In this document: piece after piece, positions 10,218 to 19,078 of the stretch | How positions within the stretch are numbered: position 1 is the stretch's first letter | Layout: each line of letters starts with the position of its first letter | NCBI GenBank assembly: GCA_902562835.1 | Contig: CACEUX010000001.1 | Span: 1 to 64,000 of the forward strand | Source of the DNA: an uncultured Fidelibacterota bacterium | GTDB taxonomy: Bacteria; Fidelibacterota; Marinisomatia; Marinisomatales; UBA1611 | DNA: 64,000 nucleotides | Reading direction: 5' to 3' | Position numbers and translations under genes: made by a program | The notes under the pieces: model-generated | Told to the model about the DNA's origin: nothing | What the model saw: the letters and a program-made list of their open reading frames with translations, nothing else | The model's database searches: none

Positions 10218-11288
10218 ATGTTGACCAATTCAAAATATTGTTTTTATATCTTTTTATTATCGGCTTCTATTCTCAGCGGTTCGAGATCAATTACGATAAA
10301 AGTTTTTCATGTTTTTGAAAGTTTTGGTACCGAAACACAAGAACTGAAAAATTCAATTGTTATATCTTTTGATTCAAATGGACTGATGACCGACAGCACA
10401 ATTTATAGTCACACTCTTCCTTTAAGTAAAAAATATGTATACGTTTCTGGCCCCAATGAAGGTCTTAAACTAAAGCGTAGCTATGATAAAGAAATCGTCT
10501 TATCCTATGGCTTTGAATATGATAAGCAAGGCAATAGAATCAGCACAACGCTATCTGATGCCAATGATAGCGTTTATTGGAAAGAGTACCAGAAATACGA
10601 TGATTCTGGTAATCGTATAAAGCGAATACGGTATAACCCCCTTCACGCTATTAATACCGACATGATGACCAAAAAGGGTGACTCTGGCAAAATGATTTGG
10701 GGTGAAAGCTATAGTTATGACTCTACTGGTACTGTTTTAGAAAGAAAAGAATTATACAACAATTATGTTTTAGTTATTTCTACCTATGACCTTGACCCTT
10801 TTAAAAAGCCTATAAAAAGAGGAGAATATTTTGACCCTTCAGTAATATTTCAAACTGTTTATTTTCACAATGAATTCAACCAATTAACTCAAGAGGTATC
10901 CGTTGGTAGACTTGGCCAAGCGTTTGGATCCAGGACCTACGAATATGACATACTAGGTCGTCGTGTTGGCACAACCTCATACAATGAATATGGAACAATT
11001 GAAGAAAGGCTAAGCACAGTGTTCGATGATGATAATTTTAAAACATACGACTATCGCTCAGATTCCCTTTTAACACTAAGTGCTTTAAGAGAAGTGCTAT
11101 TAGATAATGAAGGGCGTTTGTATATCGAGGCAATCCTAGATGGAAAAGAAAAAGTGTTAGAAAAAAATGTATATTACTATGATGGTAAAGGTAGAGTTTC
11201 AGAGATAAGACAGTATGATATGGTAAGACGCGGAAGGACTGGAGACCGAGAAATTCCTATTAGGGTTAATACCTATGAATATGATTAA
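10218..11288 (+). CDS. Secreted YD-like repeat protein
   Basis: A protein of 356 residues with a signal peptide (FLLSASILSGSRS). Its body consists of irregular YD/RHS-like units such as YDKQGNRISTTL, YDDSGNRIKRI, YDSTGTVLERKE, YDILGRRVGTTS and YYDGKGRVSEIRQ. YD repeats form beta structures on cell surfaces. Unlike true RHS toxins it is short, with no C-terminal toxin module, no RHS core box and no neighbouring immunity gene. It precedes two other repeat proteins on the same strand, suggesting a surface-protein cluster. Function unknown. Confidence 0.75.
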   Translation: MLTNSKYCFYIFLLSASILSGSRSITIKVFHVFESFGTETQELKNSIVISFDSNGLMTDSTIYSHTLPLSKKYVYVSGPNEGLKLKRSYDKEIVLSYGFEYDKQGNRISTTLSDANDSVYWKEYQKYDDSGNRIKRIRYNPLHAINTDMMTKKGDSGKMIWGESYSYDSTGTVLERKELYNNYVLVISTYDLDPFKKPIKRGEYFDPSVIFQTVYFHNEFNQLTQEVSVGRLGQAFGSRTYEYDILGRRVGTTSYNEYGTIEERLSTVFDDDNFKTYDYRSDSLLTLSALREVLLDNEGRLYIEAILDGKEKVLEKNVYYYDGKGRVSEIRQYDMVRRGRTGDREIPIRVNTYEYD

Positions 11289-11333
11289 ATTAGCCAGTGG
11301 ACAATCAATTGCAATTAATCACCGGAGATAATT

Positions 11334-12155
11334 ATGAAAGTCATTGATCCAAAAAGTATGTTAATTGGTGCTTTAGCAATACTTCTCATATATACTACTT
11401 TAGGATTAAGACCGAAAACTGACGAATTAGGTCATTTAGTTGTGCGCAGTCTTACAATAGAGGATGACCGTGGCGTAATTATGGGTTATTTAGGTAATGG
11501 ATATATGCAAACCTATAATCAATACGGAGAGCCAACATTATTTATTGGTACAGGAAAAGATGGCGGTGGCTATATGAGGGCATATAATGGAAATGGGGAT
11601 GAGTCAGCATATGTTGGCACAGGCCGTATGGGTGGTGGATATATCCGGACCTATAACAATTCTCAGAAAGAAACCTCTTATTTAGGTACTGGATCAGATC
11701 ATGCTGGGCAGCTTCGAATATACAATAAAGATGGTGAAACATCATCCTATCTTGGAGAAGGATATTATCAGGCTTACAACCAATTTGGAGAAAGAACCCT
11801 TTTTCTAGGAACAGGAACAAGTGGTGGTGGTTATTTACGTACTTATAATTTTAATGGCCAAGAAACTGTTTATTTAGGCACTAGTGCAGATAGCTCTGGT
11901 CAATTACGTGTTTATGATGCGGCAGGAGAAACTGGCACATTCCTTGGTAGTGGTTATTTTAGAACATACAACCAGTTTGGTAAGATGACTACCTATCTAG
12001 GCAATGGCCGTGATGGAGGCGGTTATCTAAGAACAAATAATAAGTTTGAGACAGAGACTGCCTTTTTGGGAACAAATAATTCAAATGAGGGACTTATAAA
12101 TTTGAATGACAAGTTTGGTCAAAGCTTCTGGATACGCTTAAATAAGGGTGATTGA
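11334..12155 (+). CDS. Membrane-anchored ten-repeat protein
   Basis: A protein of 273 residues with an N-terminal membrane segment (MLIGALAILLIYTTLGL). About ten tandem units of 21-23 residues follow, with the pattern GYLRTYNxxGxETxYLGTG. Examples are GYMQTYNQYGEPTLFIGTG, GQLRIYNKDGETSSYLGEG and GYLRTYNFNGQETVYLGTS. The regular aromatic, Gly and Thr spacing suggests a beta-solenoid facing the periplasm or exterior. GGAG 8 nt before the ATG supports the start. I do not recognise a named family. It sits between the YD-like protein and the giant MORN protein. Confidence 0.8.
   Translation: MKVIDPKSMLIGALAILLIYTTLGLRPKTDELGHLVVRSLTIEDDRGVIMGYLGNGYMQTYNQYGEPTLFIGTGKDGGGYMRAYNGNGDESAYVGTGRMGGGYIRTYNNSQKETSYLGTGSDHAGQLRIYNKDGETSSYLGEGYYQAYNQFGERTLFLGTGTSGGGYLRTYNFNGQETVYLGTSADSSGQLRVYDAAGETGTFLGSGYFRTYNQFGKMTTYLGNGRDGGGYLRTNNKFETETAFLGTNNSNEGLINLNDKFGQSFWIRLNKGD
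11499..12143 (+). repeat. Protein-coding tandem repeats, about 63-69 bp units
   Basis: About ten in-frame units encode the GYxRTYNxxGxETxYLGTG pattern. The DNA copies are diverged while the protein pattern is kept, so this is an old, selected repeat and not a CRISPR or a simple satellite. Confidence 0.75.
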
Positions 12156-12171
12156 TTTTTTATAAATTTTT

Positions 12172-12200
12172 TTGACTTTAATGTCTCTTAGTCTTAATAT
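12172..12200 (+). promoter_or_regulatory. Sigma70-like promoter for the MORN-repeat gene
   Basis: TTGACT, a 17 bp spacer and TAATAT give a -35/-10 pair. This places the transcript start near 12207 and a leader of about 75 nt before the ATG at 12281. It also argues against the TTG start at 12200 used in the ORF track, which would lie inside the promoter. Confidence 0.55.
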
Positions 12201-12280
12201 TGGGAACAAAAGGTATCCGAGAGGGGGATAAATCATCCTCAAACCCTTTTTTTACATACTCAGATAATGAGGATTTGACC

Positions 12281-15200
12281 ATGCGGAAAATACTGGTTAG
12301 TTCGTTCATTCTATCGTCAATGGCTCTTGCCCAGAACGATGGATTAGTAAAGACATATTACCCTAGTGGGGCACTCGAAACAGAAGGCAATTACACCAAT
12401 GGTGTTCGGGATGGCCTCTGGACATTTTGGTATGAGGGTGAAGTATATGAAGACTATGGCGAAGATGGAGAACCCAACACGCAAGATGAAGGGGAAAACA
12501 ATGGCCAATGGGACTCCACAGAGACTGTTATCCGCGACTTAGATGGTGATACCTTTTACGACCCCCCTGAAAAACAAATGGAAGGCTCTTACGCATTAGG
12601 AAATAGAGAGGGTCTATGGACAAACTGGTATATCAATGGTATGCGTAAAGAAGAATCAAATTATCTTTCTGGAAAACTCAATGGTACCATAATTCGATGG
12701 CATGAGAACGGCAACAAATCTGAAGAAGGCGTGTATGAAACTGGCAAGCAAAATGGGACCTGGGTCTGGTATTACGAAACCGGGATTAAAAAAGAGCAAA
12801 CGCGATTCTTAGATGGACAACAAGACGGTTTATGGATCCAGTGGTTTAGCGATGGAGCAAAAAAATCAGAAAGAAAGTTTTCTAGTGGCGAGCGAGATAG
12901 TGTGTGGACTTCCTGGTTCGACAATGGAAACAAAAAATTTCAAGCTACTTATAAAAATGGAAAACTTAATGGTGAATGGACATCTTGGTATGAGGGTGGA
13001 ATAGTTAAAGAAAAAAGTGGTGCCTACTTAAATAATAAGTTAGATAATAAGTGGACATACTGGGAGGATGATGGAAGAAAAACAGAAGAAATAACATATA
13101 GTAATGGGATTAAAAACGGGTCATATGTATTTTGGAATTTTGATAATTATAAGACCCTTGCAGGGGAGTATTTAAATGGCGTAAAACATGGACTTTGGAC
13201 ACTATGGTATGATGATGGAATTATAAAAGCTGAGGAAAATTATGCCAATGGCGAAATGGATGGTCTGTGGAGCTGGTGGAGGCCTGACGGCGTAAAAGAT
13301 AAAGAAGGCAACTATAAAAACGGTGTTAAACATGGATTGTGGATATCTTGGAGTACAGCTGACCGTAAAAAAGGAGAAGAAACTTATGTAAATGGAATTC
13401 TTGATGGCTTAGTAACTGTTTGGCATGAGAATGGAAATAAAGACCGAGAGGGAATAATCCGTGGTAATGAACCAGAGGGAAGCTGGACATATTACTTCGC
13501 TGATGGAAAAGAAGATTTTAGATTTGATTATGGTTCTGGACTCGATCGAGTCCGTATTGCAGAATTAGAGGAGCGTGATGGTACTTTTTATAAGATAGGT
13601 AAACATAAACCCTATACTGGAATAGTTGTCGAATCAGGAGGTCTTAAAGATTATTTATTACTGGGTCGTTTTCAAGCAGGCCGGAGAGATGGACAATGGG
13701 TTCAATGGTATCGAAACGGACAAAAGGAAGTAGAAGGAATTTATTATAGAGGTAAAAAACATGGGGATTGGACTCTCTGGTACGAGGATGGCACCCTTAA
13801 GGAAAAGGGGGCATTCGATATGGGTGTTGCTGATGGAAATTATCAATATTGGTACCCTAATGGTCACCTACATATGGAGCAATCTTATAACAAAGGAGAA
13901 CCACAAGGAAGATGGACCTGGTGGTTCGAGCACGACCACAACCTAAATTTCACAGATGGTACATGGTCCTATAATGGAGTAACATACAAAGCAGAAAATG
14001 ATGAGGAACTATGGAACTGGTGGTGGTATCTCAATGACAATAAAGAAATGGAAGGGTATTATGTGGATGGCCGAAAAAATGGCGTCTGGACCTGGTGGTT
14101 TGATACTGGCGTGAAACAATCAGAGGGCAACTACCTTGATGATGAGCAGAATGGCTTATGGGAATATTTCGCACCTGATGGCTCGGTTGCAGAAGAAATA
14201 ACTTTTTCAGGTGGTAAAAGAGATGGACGGTCTACCTTATGGCTTACACCTGAAGAAAAACAAGAAGAGAAATTTTATAAAAATGGAAAACTTGATGGGC
14301 CAAGTACATTTTGGGAAAATGGATATCGCAGTACTATGACAACTTATAAATCGAATACCCCAGAAGGGCCATGGGTTATTTGGTATTCAAATCTTGACCA
14401 AATCAAGGAACAGGGTTTCCATCAAAACGGGGTCAGAGAAGGCCTTACAACCTATTACTATGATGATGGGAAAATGCAACGTGAAGGATTCTTCCAAGAA
14501 GGTCTTCCAGAGGGGGTTTGGACGTATTGGAATAAAGAGGGTGATAAAGATTTTGACTTTGATTTTGGGTCTGGATTAGAACATATCTCCTTAGAAGACC
14601 TAGTAGAAAGAGAGTCTATGTTTTATAAATTAGGCGAGGATAACCCCTTTACAGGAATTATTACCCAAGAAAACCCTGAGGCTGACTATCTGTTTTTAGG
14701 CAGAACCAAAGATGGTAAAAAAGATGGACAGTGGGTGAAGTGGTTTCCAAGTGGAAAAGATGTGCCTGAAATTATTTTAGTTGATGTGCCTAAGCCTGAG
14801 CCAACTATTCCGTGGAGTGGTGGCAAACAAGAGCAGGGTGGCTTCAAAGGCGGAGAGAAGCACGGAAAGTGGACCGAGTGGTATGACAATGAACACATTA
14901 AGTCTCATGGGACATATAACGAAGGCATCATGGACGGGGCCTGGACATTTTATCATCAAAATGGCGTGAAAGAAAAAGAGGGGTCGCTCATAAATGGAAA
15001 TGCAGATGGTTTATGGATATTTTGGAATGATGAAGCAAATAAGGTACAAGAGGGTACTTTCTCTAATGGTATAAAAGAGGGACAATGGACAGCCTGGTTT
15101 GAAGATGGTCGTCTTACAGAAGGATATTATGCTGGTGGTAAAAAAGATGCAACCTGGACAAGCTGGTGGGATTTTGATAGGGCAAGAAAAGAGATGCAAG

Positions 15201-15295
15201 GAGCATACAAAAAAGGTAAGATGGTTGATAAGTGGTTCTTTTATGATAAAAGCGGAAACCTTAAAGAGATAAGATACTTTTCTCCCGACTTCTAA
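12281..15295 (+). CDS. Giant secreted MORN-like (YwqK-type) repeat protein
   Basis: I start the gene at ATG 12281, which gives a signal peptide (MRKILVSSFILSSMALAQ) and has GAGG about 9 nt upstream. The protein has 1004 residues. More than 30 units of about 23 residues follow the theme NGxxDGLWTxWYxNGxKKxEGxY, which is the MORN/YwqK antitoxin-like repeat. A Ca-site-like RDLDGDTFYDPP lies near residue 90. Two internal modules (FDYGSGLDRV and FDFGSGLEHI, each followed by FYK and GRxxxGxxDGQWV) about 345 residues apart show a large internal duplication. It probably forms a long beta-sheet rod on the surface or in the periplasm. It is far larger than typical members. No toxin partner is seen. Confidence 0.85.
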   Translation: MRKILVSSFILSSMALAQNDGLVKTYYPSGALETEGNYTNGVRDGLWTFWYEGEVYEDYGEDGEPNTQDEGENNGQWDSTETVIRDLDGDTFYDPPEKQMEGSYALGNREGLWTNWYINGMRKEESNYLSGKLNGTIIRWHENGNKSEEGVYETGKQNGTWVWYYETGIKKEQTRFLDGQQDGLWIQWFSDGAKKSERKFSSGERDSVWTSWFDNGNKKFQATYKNGKLNGEWTSWYEGGIVKEKSGAYLNNKLDNKWTYWEDDGRKTEEITYSNGIKNGSYVFWNFDNYKTLAGEYLNGVKHGLWTLWYDDGIIKAEENYANGEMDGLWSWWRPDGVKDKEGNYKNGVKHGLWISWSTADRKKGEETYVNGILDGLVTVWHENGNKDREGIIRGNEPEGSWTYYFADGKEDFRFDYGSGLDRVRIAELEERDGTFYKIGKHKPYTGIVVESGGLKDYLLLGRFQAGRRDGQWVQWYRNGQKEVEGIYYRGKKHGDWTLWYEDGTLKEKGAFDMGVADGNYQYWYPNGHLHMEQSYNKGEPQGRWTWWFEHDHNLNFTDGTWSYNGVTYKAENDEELWNWWWYLNDNKEMEGYYVDGRKNGVWTWWFDTGVKQSEGNYLDDEQNGLWEYFAPDGSVAEEITFSGGKRDGRSTLWLTPEEKQEEKFYKNGKLDGPSTFWENGYRSTMTTYKSNTPEGPWVIWYSNLDQIKEQGFHQNGVREGLTTYYYDDGKMQREGFFQEGLPEGVWTYWNKEGDKDFDFDFGSGLEHISLEDLVERESMFYKLGEDNPFTGIITQENPEADYLFLGRTKDGKKDGQWVKWFPSGKDVPEIILVDVPKPEPTIPWSGGKQEQGGFKGGEKHGKWTEWYDNEHIKSHGTYNEGIMDGAWTFYHQNGVKEKEGSLINGNADGLWIFWNDEANKVQEGTFSNGIKEGQWTAWFEDGRLTEGYYAGGKKDATWTSWWDFDRARKEMQGAYKKGKMVDKWFFYDKSGNLKEIRYFSPDF

Positions 15296-15342
15296 AAACA
15301 AAACATATAAAAACTCTAATTTTTAACATAAGGATGAAATAA

Positions 15343-18045
15343 GTGAAATACGTATATCTATTTGGTAATGAATCAGCAGATGGAACTGCTGAAATGAAGA
15401 ATACTTTAGGCGGTAAAGGAGCAAACCTTGCTGAAATGAATCATCTTGGAATCCCGGTTCCTCCTGGATTTACGCTGTCTACTGATGTCTGTGGCTATTA
15501 TTATGATAATAATATGACATTTCCTGAAGAATTAAATGACCAGCTTAAGAATGCTCTTGTTGCAACTGAAAATATAATGGGCTCAAACTTTGGTGACCCT
15601 GGAGACCCACTCTTACTGTCAATAAGGTCAGGCGCTAGACAATCTATGCCGGGGATGATGGAGACTGTTTTAAACGTTGGCCTAACCTCCAAAACAATTC
15701 CTGGTCTAATCTCAAAAACCGGAAATGCGCGCTTTGTATACGATGCTTACAGAAGGTTAATTATGATGTATGCCGATGTGGTTATGGAAAAAGCAGCTGG
15801 TGTTGAGCCTGAAAACAGTAAGGGTATAAGACACAAATTAGAATCCTTAATAGAAGACCACAAACGAAGTAAACAATACAGTAATGATACTGACCTTTCC
15901 GGTGATGACTGGAAAGAATTGTCAGAGATGTTTAAAGATGAAATTGAAAGAACTCTGGGAAGCAAGTTCCCAGATGATCCAATGGAACAATTATGGGGTG
16001 GTATAAAAGCTGTATTTGCAAGTTGGAATGGAGAAAGAGCGATCAATTACAGACGTATTGAAAACATACCCCATGAATGGGGGACTGCTGTCAATGTCCA
16101 AACTATGGTTTTTGGCAATATGGGCGAAGATTCTGCTACTGGCGTTGCATTTACTCGTAATCCCGCCACTGGAGAAAATATTTTTTTTGGAGAATGGCTT
16201 GTAAATGCACAAGGTGAAGATGTAGTTGCTGGACTTCGCACACCGAATCCTTTGAATGAGGATACAAAAACTGAAGAAACAAAAAATTTGACCTCCCTTG
16301 AATCGAGCATGCCAGATATCTATGCTCAGTTAAATAAAATTCGTAAAGATCTTGAAAAGCATTACTCTGATATGCAGGATATAGAATTTACCATTCAGGA
16401 AGGCAAACTTTGGATGTTGCAAACCAGGGTTGGAAAACGAAATGGCTCAGCGGCTATAAAAATGGCTGTTGAAATGAAACATGAGGGAATGCTTGATAAA
16501 GAAACTGCTTTAGCAAGGGTAAAGCCTGAACAATTAGATGAACTTCTGCACCCAATGCTTAATACAGAATCAGAAAAAAAAGCAACATTGCTTGCTAAGG
16601 GACTACCCGCAGGACCCGGGGGTGCTACCGGTCGTGTGGTTTTTACTGCTGACGATGCAGAAGAATGGCACAAGAGAGGAGAAAAGGTTATTCTAATTCG
16701 AGATGAGACATCTCCTGAAGATGTTCATGGGATGCATGCCGCAGAAGCCATCCTAACAGCCAAGGGGGGTATGACCTCCCACGCTGCACTAGTAGCTAGA
16801 GGTTGGGGAAAGTGCTGTATCGTAGGTTGCAGCGCAATTCAAATCAACACTCAAGATAGGGAGGTGAAGATTGGTGATACCAAACTAGAGGAAGGAGACT
16901 GGATCACGATGAATGGCACATCTGGTAACATATACAATGACCAGCTTGACCTTATTCCTGCAGACCCCGATACACATCCTGAATATAAGGAGTTAATGGT
17001 TTGGGCTGATGAAATAAGAAAAATGAAAATTCGTACTAATGCTGAAAGTCCTGAAGATGCTGCCCAAGCAATAAAGTTTGGAGCAGAAGGGATTGGGCTT
17101 TGTAGAACAGAACATATGTTCTTTGATGAGTCACGTATTCTGGCAATTCGAAAAATGATTTTTGCGGATAATGAGACAAGTCGACGTGATGCGGTTATGG
17201 AGCTACTCCCATTTCAAAAAGAAGATTTTAAAGGCATATTAGAAGCCATGGAAGGGAAACCTGTAACAATAAGACTTTTGGACCCTCCACTACATGAATT
17301 CATGACTCTCACAGAAGAACAACAAAATGAACTTGCAAAAAGTCTTAATGTTGAAATAAATACTGTAAAAAGTAGAATATCAGCTTTACATGAACTTAAT
17401 CCAATGCTTGGACATCGGGGATGTAGGCTGGGTATCGCATATCCTGAAATAACAGAGATGCAGGTTACTGCAATTCTAGAGGCCACCGCCGAGTTAACAC
17501 AAGCAGGAAAATCTGTACTGCCTGAAGTCATGATTCCGCTTGTAGGAACGGTTTCAGAATACACAGACCAAGAAAAAATTGTCCGCAAGGTTGCAGATAA
17601 AATAAATAACGAGTATAAAATAGAGCTTAAATATTTAGTGGGTACAATGATTGAATTACCACGAGCTTGCCTAACTGCAGATGAGATTGCAGAACATGCA
17701 GAGTTTTTCAGCTTTGGAACCAATGACCTTACACAGACTACATTTGGTTTTAGTCGTGATGATATAGGCTCATTTCTTCCTGATTATTTAGAGCGAAATA
17801 TTCTTCCGGAAGATCCATTTCAAAGCTTAGATACAAATGGAGTTGGTAAATTAGTAACAATGGCTGTTAAATATGGGCGCGGTGTTAATGATAATCTAAA
17901 AATTGGTATCTGTGGTGAGCATGGTGGAGACCCAGCATCAATCCTCTTTTGTAAAGAGAATGGACTAGACTATGTTAGTTGCTCACCATATAGGGTGCCA
18001 ATTGCTCGTCTAGCTGCAGCTCAAGCTGAATTAAATAATAACTAA
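15343..18045 (+). CDS. ppdK: Pyruvate, phosphate dikinase
   Basis: A protein of 900 residues, the full family length, with a GTG start preceded by AAGGA. The N-terminal ATP-grasp domain is seen in LGGKGANLAEMN and RSGARQSMPGMM. The swivelling phosphohistidine is H480 in GGMTSHAALVARGWGK. The C-terminal PEP/pyruvate barrel contains GLCRTEHMFF and the catalytic-loop cysteine C857 in GICGEHGGDP. The enzyme interconverts pyruvate, ATP and phosphate with PEP, AMP and pyrophosphate. The window also encodes pyruvate kinase, so the cell may use PPDK for gluconeogenesis or a pyrophosphate-linked glycolysis. A strong terminator follows. Confidence 0.97.
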   Translation: MKYVYLFGNESADGTAEMKNTLGGKGANLAEMNHLGIPVPPGFTLSTDVCGYYYDNNMTFPEELNDQLKNALVATENIMGSNFGDPGDPLLLSIRSGARQSMPGMMETVLNVGLTSKTIPGLISKTGNARFVYDAYRRLIMMYADVVMEKAAGVEPENSKGIRHKLESLIEDHKRSKQYSNDTDLSGDDWKELSEMFKDEIERTLGSKFPDDPMEQLWGGIKAVFASWNGERAINYRRIENIPHEWGTAVNVQTMVFGNMGEDSATGVAFTRNPATGENIFFGEWLVNAQGEDVVAGLRTPNPLNEDTKTEETKNLTSLESSMPDIYAQLNKIRKDLEKHYSDMQDIEFTIQEGKLWMLQTRVGKRNGSAAIKMAVEMKHEGMLDKETALARVKPEQLDELLHPMLNTESEKKATLLAKGLPAGPGGATGRVVFTADDAEEWHKRGEKVILIRDETSPEDVHGMHAAEAILTAKGGMTSHAALVARGWGKCCIVGCSAIQINTQDREVKIGDTKLEEGDWITMNGTSGNIYNDQLDLIPADPDTHPEYKELMVWADEIRKMKIRTNAESPEDAAQAIKFGAEGIGLCRTEHMFFDESRILAIRKMIFADNETSRRDAVMELLPFQKEDFKGILEAMEGKPVTIRLLDPPLHEFMTLTEEQQNELAKSLNVEINTVKSRISALHELNPMLGHRGCRLGIAYPEITEMQVTAILEATAELTQAGKSVLPEVMIPLVGTVSEYTDQEKIVRKVADKINNEYKIELKYLVGTMIELPRACLTADEIAEHAEFFSFGTNDLTQTTFGFSRDDIGSFLPDYLERNILPEDPFQSLDTNGVGKLVTMAVKYGRGVNDNLKIGICGEHGGDPASILFCKENGLDYVSCSPYRVPIARLAAAQAELNNN

Positions 18046-18060
18046 TTATAAACCATGAAT

Positions 18061-18088
18061 AAAAAGCCCCTGCTTGGAGGGGCTTTTT
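18061..18088. terminator. Bidirectional intrinsic terminator between ppdK and the motor operon
   Basis: AAAAAGCCCC and GGGGCTTTTT form a perfect 10 bp stem around an 8 nt loop (TGCTTGGA). Because the arms carry A and T tracts, the hairpin ends in a U-run on both strands. It can therefore stop ppdK from the left and the FliG-like gene, 35 bp away, from the right. Confidence 0.9.
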
Positions 18089-18122
18089 ATATACAGCTAG
18101 TTAATTTTGTATTGAATAAATC

Positions 18123-19058
18123 TTATTCTATCATTTCTCCACCAGAAAGAATATCCTCTAGGTTTATAGCGCCGTCTTTTTCCATCTGTTTCACAGCATC
18201 AACAAATAATTTCCTGGCATTATCAACCTCTCTTTTTGGTTGAGGTTTTGAAGCTAAATCTTCATTATACATTGCCTGTTTTTTCTGAGGAAGCATGTCT
18301 TTTAATTCATTTATCTTTTCTTCTTCCAAACCTTTAAAAGCAATTGGAAGGGTGTCTAGTTCAATTGAATTTAAAAGAGTTCGAACTTGATCTTCTGGGA
18401 ATTTTTCCATGATATCTTCAAATGTAAGAAATAAGACCTTTACAGCAGCGTAAAGCTCAGGATCCTCATTTTGAAGGGTCTGCATATATCTTTCTTGGTC
18501 ATTTGATGACATATCACTCAACATATCGGCTATTTCTTTAGCACCGCCTCTTGAAAAGTCAGCAGTGCGTGGAAGATAGGTTGATTTTTCTTTTAATCTT
18601 GCTCCAACCTCTATAATTCCCTCAAGCGGAATATCATCCAAAGAGCCTAATTCAATTAGGACCTGACCTTTTAATTCTGGTTCTAGTTTGTTTAACACGG
18701 TCATTTTTTTATCAGCTTCTAACTGAGCAAGTATCATGGCAATAACTGGAGGCTCTTCTTTATCAAGGAGAGCAAACATTTGCTCATCATTGAGATCTTC
18801 TAAAAAATCAAATGGCTGAATGGGACCATCTTCTTTCGTCTCATCCTGTTCTGCTAAGAACCCAAAATAGAATTCTTCCATCACACGTTTTTTTACAAGA
18901 AAGGATACCGTCCCCATTGATCTTACTGTAGAGCGTATTTTTCTAACTTCTGTTTTAGACAAACCTTTAATTAATGACATTGCTAAACTTTCTCCAACAA
19001 CAGAGAAAAGAATTGCAACTTTTTGAAGGCCTGAAAGCATATGATAATCGTTAATCAT
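18123..19058 (-). CDS. FliG-like motor switch protein
   Basis: A protein of 311 residues that aligns by eye along the whole of FliG. The N domain includes LQKVAILFSVVGESLAMSLI. The middle domain carries EEPPVIAMILAQL where flagellar FliG has the EHPQTIALIL motif, then the hinge-like SRGGAKEIADMLSDM. The C-terminal torque domain contains LFLTFEDIMEKFPEDQVRTL and AFKGLEEEKINELKDMLPQK. FliG couples stator ion flow to rotation and binds the FliF tail. It is the last gene of the operon, 20 bp after the FliF-like gene, with AAGGA before its ATG. No FliM or FliN gene is nearby. Homology strong; a flagellar role is doubtful. Confidence 0.88.
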   Translation of the reverse strand: MINDYHMLSGLQKVAILFSVVGESLAMSLIKGLSKTEVRKIRSTVRSMGTVSFLVKKRVMEEFYFGFLAEQDETKEDGPIQPFDFLEDLNDEQMFALLDKEEPPVIAMILAQLEADKKMTVLNKLEPELKGQVLIELGSLDDIPLEGIIEVGARLKEKSTYLPRTADFSRGGAKEIADMLSDMSSNDQERYMQTLQNEDPELYAAVKVLFLTFEDIMEKFPEDQVRTLLNSIELDTLPIAFKGLEEEKINELKDMLPQKKQAMYNEDLASKPQPKREVDNARKLFVDAVKQMEKDGAINLEDILSGGEMIE

Positions 19059-19078
19059 GGTCTATTTCCTTAACTTTT

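Noticed and set aside
10218-11288. RHS/YD toxin with immunity gene
   Set aside because: The protein is only 356 residues, has no RHS core box, variable toxin tip or small immunity gene after it.
12200-12280. Upstream TTG start for the MORN protein
   Set aside because: It lies within the -10 element of a good promoter and would bury the signal peptide that begins at the ATG at 12281.
11499-15290. CRISPR array or satellite DNA
   Set aside because: The periodicity is in frame, diverged at DNA level and preserved at protein level. There are no constant repeats with unique spacers and no cas genes.
17214-17723. 169-residue minus-strand ORF within ppdK
   Set aside because: It is fully antisense to a conserved enzyme, and its Ser/Ile-rich translation has no domain. 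It is a shadow.
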